Source: an uncultured Actinomycetes bacterium | GTDB taxonomy: Bacteria > Actinomycetota > Actinomycetes > Nanopelagicales > Nanopelagicaceae | Assembly (NCBI GenBank): GCA_903871555.1 | Contig: CAIQHM010000028.1 | Coordinates: 1 to 55,626 of the forward strand | Length of the DNA: 55,626 nucleotides | Direction of reading: 5' to 3' | Shown here: positions 50,625-55,626 of the stretch, piece after piece | Layout of the letters: each line of letters begins with the position of its first letter | How positions within the stretch are numbered: position 1 is the first letter of the stretch | Made by a program: the position numbers and the translations under genes | The notes under the pieces: model-generated | What the model was told of the DNA's origin: nothing | Database searches by the model: none | What the model saw: only the letters and a program-made list of their open reading frames with translations

Positions 50625-52364
50625 TTAACCTATCATTTCCGCTCGTGCGACAGCAACCAATTCGAGTAATTCTCCTGCGTGTTCCTGCGCAGATTTGGAT
50701 TCGTCTTGGCCAGATAACAATCTTGCAATCTCTCTGCGGCGCTCATCACCAGAAACCTCTAATACATTGCTCTGAGTTATTGAACCAGATTCACTCTTTG
50801 TGACTACCAAATGGTTATCGGCCCAGCTTGCGACTTGAGCCAGATGCGTAACAACAATAACTTGAGAATTCTTAGCCAAGAGCGCAAGTCGTTTTCCAAC
50901 TTCGATCGCAGCCTTGCCACCCACTCCGGCATCAACTTCATCAAAAATATAGGTGCCAACAGGAGAATTTCCAGCAAGAACAACTTCTATTGCCAACATA
51001 ACTCTGGAGAGCTCACCGCCGCTGGCCGCCTTGCTTAGAGGTAATAACTTGCCATCCTTATGACTTGTAAATAGAAAAAGAACTTCATCCAGTCCAGAGA
51101 TCGAGTATTTACTTCGGTCATCAATTTCTGAGCTTTCGATTTCAACCAACAACTTTGCGCTTGGCATCGCAAGTAACCCAAGTTCAAGGGTAATTGCCGC
51201 CGATAATTTCTTTGCAGCTTCATTTCGTACAGAGGTCAATTTCACGCCAGCTATTTGCAGCGCTTTGAAAATTGTCTCACTCTCGTTTTTCAACTCTGCC
51301 AGCCTTGAGTCTCCGCCTCGAAGATCCAAAAGCTTTGAAGTTGCTTCCAACGATTGCGAGATTAAGATCTCAAAAGCTTCAACTCGCTCTCCCCCTTCTC
51401 CGTACTTCTTAATAAAGGTTAGAAGCTCACTCTTGCGATTCTGAAGTTGATCAAAGCGCACTGGATCGGCCTCTAGTCTTGCTAAATAACGTTCTAAACT
51501 CGAATTCGCTTCAGTAATCCCGTAAACCAACTCCGCGAAATGATCAACAAGCTCGTCGAGTTCCGAATCCTTCCCTCGCACACTTTCCAATAATTTCTTA
51601 GCCGTGACTAGGGCAGAAATAGCCGAATTATCTTCGCCAGAGATAGCACCTAAACCAGCAACTATCCCGGTATTCAATTCCTCGACTGAACCAAGTTTGT
51701 TTATCTCGTCTTCAAGGCGGGCTAGCTCTCCGCTCTTTGGCAGAAGTTTTTCATAATCTTTAACTAATGTTTCTAATTTCCCAATTTCCAACTCGCGAAC
51801 TGAAAGTTGCTTCTCTAATTCTGCTATCCGTTTGTTGATGCTGATATGTTCCGCAAATTTTGCACCATAATTAGCAATCTCATTTGGATAATCTCCGAAA
51901 GCATCTAAGAGCTCGCGTTGCACTATGGGTTTACTTAATCTCGCTGAACTTGCTTGTGCATGGATTTCAATAAGCTCTTGAGCTATTTCCGCCACCTGCG
52001 TTGTTGTGGTTACTGCGCCACCAAGCGATATTTTAGATTTCCCCTGGCTCGTAACACTTCTGTTTATTATCACTTCCCCGTCATCGATAAATCCACCTGC
52101 TTCTTCAATTTTGGTTTTGAGTTCGATCCCCAATTTGAATTTTCCGCTTACTACAAGCCTTTCATCTCCGGTTCGGACAAAATCTGAATCAGATTTTGCG
52201 CCAAGAATTAAATTTAAAGCAGTAAGAACCATTGTTTTCCCAGCGCCAGTTTCGCCAGTTATAACAGTGAAACCCTCTCCGAATTCGACCTCAGCAGATT
52301 CAATTACTCCAAGGCTGCGAATTGTTAATTCCGATAGAAAACTCTTTGTCTCCGTAGCTTTCAA
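50625..52364 (-). CDS. recN: DNA repair protein RecN
   Basis: ELTIRSLGVIESAEVEFGEGFTVITGETGAGKTMVLTAL...FDEVDAGVGGKAAIEVGKRL. Confidence 0.96.
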   Translation of the reverse strand: MKATETKSFLSELTIRSLGVIESAEVEFGEGFTVITGETGAGKTMVLTALNLILGAKSDSDFVRTGDERLVVSGKFKLGIELKTKIEEAGGFIDDGEVIINRSVTSQGKSKISLGGAVTTTTQVAEIAQELIEIHAQASSARLSKPIVQRELLDAFGDYPNEIANYGAKFAEHISINKRIAELEKQLSVRELEIGKLETLVKDYEKLLPKSGELARLEDEINKLGSVEELNTGIVAGLGAISGEDNSAISALVTAKKLLESVRGKDSELDELVDHFAELVYGITEANSSLERYLARLEADPVRFDQLQNRKSELLTFIKKYGEGGERVEAFEILISQSLEATSKLLDLRGGDSRLAELKNESETIFKALQIAGVKLTSVRNEAAKKLSAAITLELGLLAMPSAKLLVEIESSEIDDRSKYSISGLDEVLFLFTSHKDGKLLPLSKAASGGELSRVMLAIEVVLAGNSPVGTYIFDEVDAGVGGKAAIEVGKRLALLAKNSQVIVVTHLAQVASWADNHLVVTKSESGSITQSNVLEVSGDERRREIARLLSGQDESKSAQEHAGELLELVAVARAEMIG

Positions 52365-52398
52365 CGTTGGCTCCGTTCAAAGTTTTTCACGTAACCAA

Positions 52399-53250
52399 TC
52401 AAGAACTTTCTCCGCGCCAACCTTCGATTGGTAATTTAAATTTTGCTACTAATCGATCAGTGAAATTGCCCTCATTGATGTAAGCAAGTTGAATTTTGTT
52501 CGCGTCTTTAGTTAAAACTATTCGATCTCCCGCCTGCAAATTCGCATGTCGCAAACCATCGGCTGAAATTTGTGCACTTTCAGAAAGAACGTCAATTACA
52601 ACTTCGCATTCAGGAGATACAACCATCGGTCTAGAAAAAAGTGCATGTGCAGCGAGTGGCAAAAGCACCAAGGCGCTAACCTCTGGCCAAACAACTGGCC
52701 CGCCAGCAGAGAATGCATAGGCAGTTGAACCCGTAGGCGTTGCGCAAATTACTCCATCACATCCCCATTTAGAGAGCGGTCGACCATCAATCTGCACGAA
52801 GAGTTCCAACATCGCAATCGCACTGCGTTCAACAGTTACCTCGTTTAAAGCCCAACCACTAGTAATAACTTTTGCGTCACGTAAAACTTCATATTTCAAA
52901 ACTAATCTGGGTTCACGATGGATTGTTTCATTCTGCACCGCAGAAACGATTTCATCAGCAGATGGTTGCGCGATTTCTGCAAGAAACCCAACGTTGCCGA
53001 GATTAATGCCGACAATTGGCACATCAAATCCGCGGACAATCTCTGCTGCACGCAAAATAGTTCCATCGCCACCAAGAACAATTGCCCAATCCAAATTCTT
53101 GACCTGATCAATGGCTTTAGACCCTGAAATTAGATCTGGATAATTAGCTAATACTTCAAAACCCTTTGCTAAGAACTTTTCTGCAAGAACATTTCCAAAT
53201 TTGGCTGCGGCAGGTCGTGTTGGGTGAACAACTAAGAGTATGCGCTTCAT
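52399..53250 (-). CDS. nadK: NAD kinase
   Basis: VLGGDGTILRAAE...VGINLGNVGFLAE...GVICATPTGSTAYAFSAGGPVVWP. Confidence 0.96.
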   Translation of the reverse strand: MKRILLVVHPTRPAAAKFGNVLAEKFLAKGFEVLANYPDLISGSKAIDQVKNLDWAIVLGGDGTILRAAEIVRGFDVPIVGINLGNVGFLAEIAQPSADEIVSAVQNETIHREPRLVLKYEVLRDAKVITSGWALNEVTVERSAIAMLELFVQIDGRPLSKWGCDGVICATPTGSTAYAFSAGGPVVWPEVSALVLLPLAAHALFSRPMVVSPECEVVIDVLSESAQISADGLRHANLQAGDRIVLTKDANKIQLAYINEGNFTDRLVAKFKLPIEGWRGESS

Positions 53251-54035
53251 TGCGGACCCTTTGAGATTGCAGAGTCGAGTAAATCTTCCGATAGTTCCTG
53301 GGCGCCTCGCTTAAGCCAGAGAAAATATTCAACATTTCCAGATGGTCCAGGTAGTGAACTTGCAACAACTCCATTACAACCAAGCCCCATGTCGTAAGCA
53401 CAATCTGCTACTTCTAGCACCGCTGACTTTCGCAATGCACTGTCGCGAACCACTCCACCAGCACCAAGTTTTTCACGGCCGACTTCAAATTGAGGCTTCA
53501 CCATGACTAAATAGTCTGCATTCGTCCTAGATACTGCAGCAAGCGCAGGTAAAACTAAAGTTAGAGAGATAAAAGATAAATCCGCAACCACTAAATCGAC
53601 AGCTTCACCAACTTGTTCAATTGTTAAATGGCGAATGTTTGTTCGGTCCAAAATAGTTACCCGAGGATCATTGCGAAGTTCCCATGCCAACTGTCCGTAA
53701 CCAACATCAACTGCGATTACATTCGCAACATCTCGCTTCAACAAAACATCGGTAAATCCACCGGTTGATGCACCTGCATCCAACGCTCGTTTACCTGCCA
53801 CAATAATCTCTGGGAATGAATCCAGAGCACCAGCTAATTTATGTCCGCCTCGTGACACGAAATCGCTACGATCTCCTTGAATAGTTATCGACGTTTCAGC
53901 ATCAACTTGAGTCGCTGGTTTAGAAGCTGGGATACCAATAACTAGAACAGATCGCGATTCGATTAAATCTGCGGCATGATCCCTAGAGCGCGCTAGACCT
54001 CGACGAACCAACTCTGCATCTAATCGTGTTTTCAT
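53247..54035 (-). CDS. tlyA: TlyA family rRNA (cytidine-2'-O)-methyltransferase / putative hemolysin
   Basis: RLDAELVRRGLARSRDHAADLIESRSVLV; LDAGASTGGFTDVLLKRDV; VKPQFEVGREKLGAGGVVRD. Confidence 0.93.
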   Translation of the reverse strand: MKTRLDAELVRRGLARSRDHAADLIESRSVLVIGIPASKPATQVDAETSITIQGDRSDFVSRGGHKLAGALDSFPEIIVAGKRALDAGASTGGFTDVLLKRDVANVIAVDVGYGQLAWELRNDPRVTILDRTNIRHLTIEQVGEAVDLVVADLSFISLTLVLPALAAVSRTNADYLVMVKPQFEVGREKLGAGGVVRDSALRKSAVLEVADCAYDMGLGCNGVVASSLPGPSGNVEYFLWLKRGAQELSEDLLDSAISKGPQ

Positions 54036-54044
54036 TCTTAAACC

Positions 54045-54221
54045 TTAAAGGCCATCAATTTCTGATAAAACTCTATTTAGATCCGCGTGAATATTTTCAA
54101 ACTCCTGCGAATGAGTATCTAAAGGCTTCTGCGAAATCTCAGAAATTCTCTGCTTAATCGCATCAATGCTCAAAGAATCCTCGCTTGGAAAATCAGTGCC
54201 CGATGTTCCGTTATATTCCAT
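54045..54221 (-). CDS. small (58 aa) protein of unknown function upstream of tlyA, not in the supplied ORF track
   Basis: Manually translated: MEYNGTSGTDFPSEDSLSIDAIKQRISEISQKPLDTHSQEFENIHADLNRVLSEIDGL*; fills the gap between flanking genes; same strand. Confidence 0.8.
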   Translation of the reverse strand: MEYNGTSGTDFPSEDSLSIDAIKQRISEISQKPLDTHSQEFENIHADLNRVLSEIDGL

Positions 54222-54223
54222 CT

Positions 54224-54514
54224 TTACTTTTTGCCCTTCTTCTCTTCATTCTTCTTCTTTGAAACCTTAGCGCTTTTAGGAAGTCGACTCTCCAAATCAG
54301 CTATCCGCGTCATTAGAACATCAAGATCTGAGCTCTTTACAAAACCCATTCGACTTGCAGTTTCATCAATTTGGCTCTCTAACTTCTCTTTAACAACCTC
54401 GCCATTTTCGACGATCCAACCTCGTAGATTCTTAGTGAGCTCAACTGCGCCAGCCTCATTTTTACCCAAGGCGGCAAGGTATTTCTTGAAAATAGAATTC
54501 AAATCTTTAGCCAT
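54224..54514 (-). CDS. small helical, Lys-rich-tailed protein (phasin-like) of unknown function
   Basis: MAKDLNSIFKKYLAALGKNEAGAVELTKNLRGWIVENGEVVKEKLESQIDETASRMGFV...SKKKNEEKKGKK. Confidence 0.75.
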   Translation of the reverse strand: MAKDLNSIFKKYLAALGKNEAGAVELTKNLRGWIVENGEVVKEKLESQIDETASRMGFVKSSDLDVLMTRIADLESRLPKSAKVSKKKNEEKKGKK

Positions 54515-54527
54515 GGCGTAACCGTAC

Positions 54528-54902
54528 CTAAAGTCGCACTACCTCGCTCGCTTCGACCTGCCAACGACTTGCAAGTCCAGTTGGGGCGCGCCAGAAGCGT
54601 CTACGAACTGCACCACTGACCTGCACCCAGCTATCTATTTTGACTGCCAGGGCCGCTTTCCGAGCCGCAGATGTCCAGGCAGCAATATCAAGAGAATCAA
54701 CCTCTTTTTTAGATCCCCTAGATTTCGCTCGGCCTATGACAACTCTGAACTCAACAACTTTGTCACCGCTAGGCAAAATCTTCTCGACCGCCAAACTAGT
54801 TACGCGCCCAACAAGAAATACTTCGTTGACCGGTTCAAATTCATCTTTGAGTATTACTTTCTTCTTTTTTCCGATGATCTTCTTCTCTAGAATCTTTGAC
54901 AT
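54528..54902 (-). CDS. single-stranded DNA-binding (OB-fold) protein, short SSB-like
   Basis: NEVFLVGRVTSLAVEKILPSGDKVVEFRVVIGRAKSR...DIAAWTSAARKAALAVKIDSWVQVSGAVRRRFWRAP; ATG 54902 preferred over TTG 54932. Confidence 0.8.
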   Translation of the reverse strand: MSKILEKKIIGKKKKVILKDEFEPVNEVFLVGRVTSLAVEKILPSGDKVVEFRVVIGRAKSRGSKKEVDSLDIAAWTSAARKAALAVKIDSWVQVSGAVRRRFWRAPTGLASRWQVEASEVVRL

Positions 54903-55110
54903 CCAATTTCCTATTCTTCTAATTTCTTTCAATTTCTATTAATTGCCACCTGCAAATATTCTTACTGCTGCGAATTATGCATTCATGCATTTTGTAAACA
55001 GATGCATAGATAAACCATTGTGAACAAAAATATTCTGTTGATGATTCAAAACTAGTTTTAGGACCTATTAGAACTTATAAAACCTTAGATGAAGAATAAA
55101 AAAGAGAAAT

Positions 55111-55160
55111 AAAAAAGGAGCCAATTCCATTAACCGAAGTTAAGGAATAGCTCCTTTTTA
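55111..55160 (-). terminator. Rho-independent terminator of rRNA operon
   Basis: Minus strand reads AAAAAGGAGCtATTCCTTAAC-TTCG-GTTAAtGGAATtgGCTCCTTTTTT: long stem, cUUCGg loop, T tract, immediately 3' of 5S. Confidence 0.9.
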
Positions 55161-55166
55161 TAATGA

Positions 55167-55286
55167 TGTCCGGCGGCGATCTACTCTCCCACAAGGTCCC
55201 CCTTGCAGTACCATTGACGCTGAGAGGCTTAGCTTCCGGGTTCGGAATGGGACCGGGCGTTTCCCTCTCGCTATGGCCGCCGAAAC
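55167..55286 (-). rRNA. rrf: 5S ribosomal RNA
   Basis: Minus strand GTTTCGGCGGCCATAGCGAGAGGGAAACGCCCGGTCCCATTCCGAACCCGGAAGCTAAGCCTCTCAGCG...; ends approximate. Confidence 0.95.
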
Positions 55287-55439
55287 TCTATTGAGTTATC
55301 AGTCAGTTGCATTTCTATAAAAATTAAAACCTCGAAAGATCCTAACTCTTTAGAAATTTAACAGTTCCCGACCGTAGCTCGGGAACCACACAGTGAACGC
55401 GATGCATTTAATCAACGTTAAGTTAATTAAAAAATGTAG

Positions 55440-55626
<187 letters not shown>

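Noticed and set aside
52006-52434. 142-aa plus-strand ORF antisense to recN start
   Set aside because: Antisense to conserved RecN N-terminus, biased composition, no motif

Overview
The window is a gene-dense, AT-leaning chromosomal segment from a streamlined actinobacterium. Gene content and order resemble other Actinobacteria; a freshwater acI/Nanopelagicales-type organism is my guess. It carries about 58 protein-coding genes, one tRNA-Leu(GAG), and the 3' part of an rRNA operon (5S and the 3' end of 23S) on the minus strand at the right edge. I see no prophage, transposon, CRISPR array or defence island. Recognisable blocks are: gmk-rpoZ-coaBC-metK-priA-def-fmt-rsmB-rpe-hisE-hisG; a histidine phosphatase-DUF3090-SCO1664 family-mshC-metH-HAD-trmI block; FKBP/pafB-pafC-tatA-tatC-DAGK-helY-exonuclease-ppm; gcvP-merR-DUF151-ftsR-garA-gcvH-pgsA; cmk-der/tyrA/aroH/rluB/scpB/scpA facing parA; and xerD/pyrG/recN/nadK/tlyA/ssb. 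The most interesting observations are: (1) the Pup-proteasome locus normally found between trmI and the FKBP/pafBC genes appears to be missing while pafBC is kept; (2) about 17 genes have a TANNNT -10 hexamer exactly 6 (sometimes 7) nt before the start codon, implying widespread leaderless transcription, with some -10 boxes built from the upstream stop codon; (3) a phosphatase/kinase-like/zinc-ribbon module adjoins mshC and might supply the unassigned MshA2 step; (4) a ParA plus ribbon-helix-helix pair lies next to scpAB; (5) a 58-aa ORF upstream of tlyA is absent from the supplied ORF track. All functional calls were made by reading translations; no searches were run.
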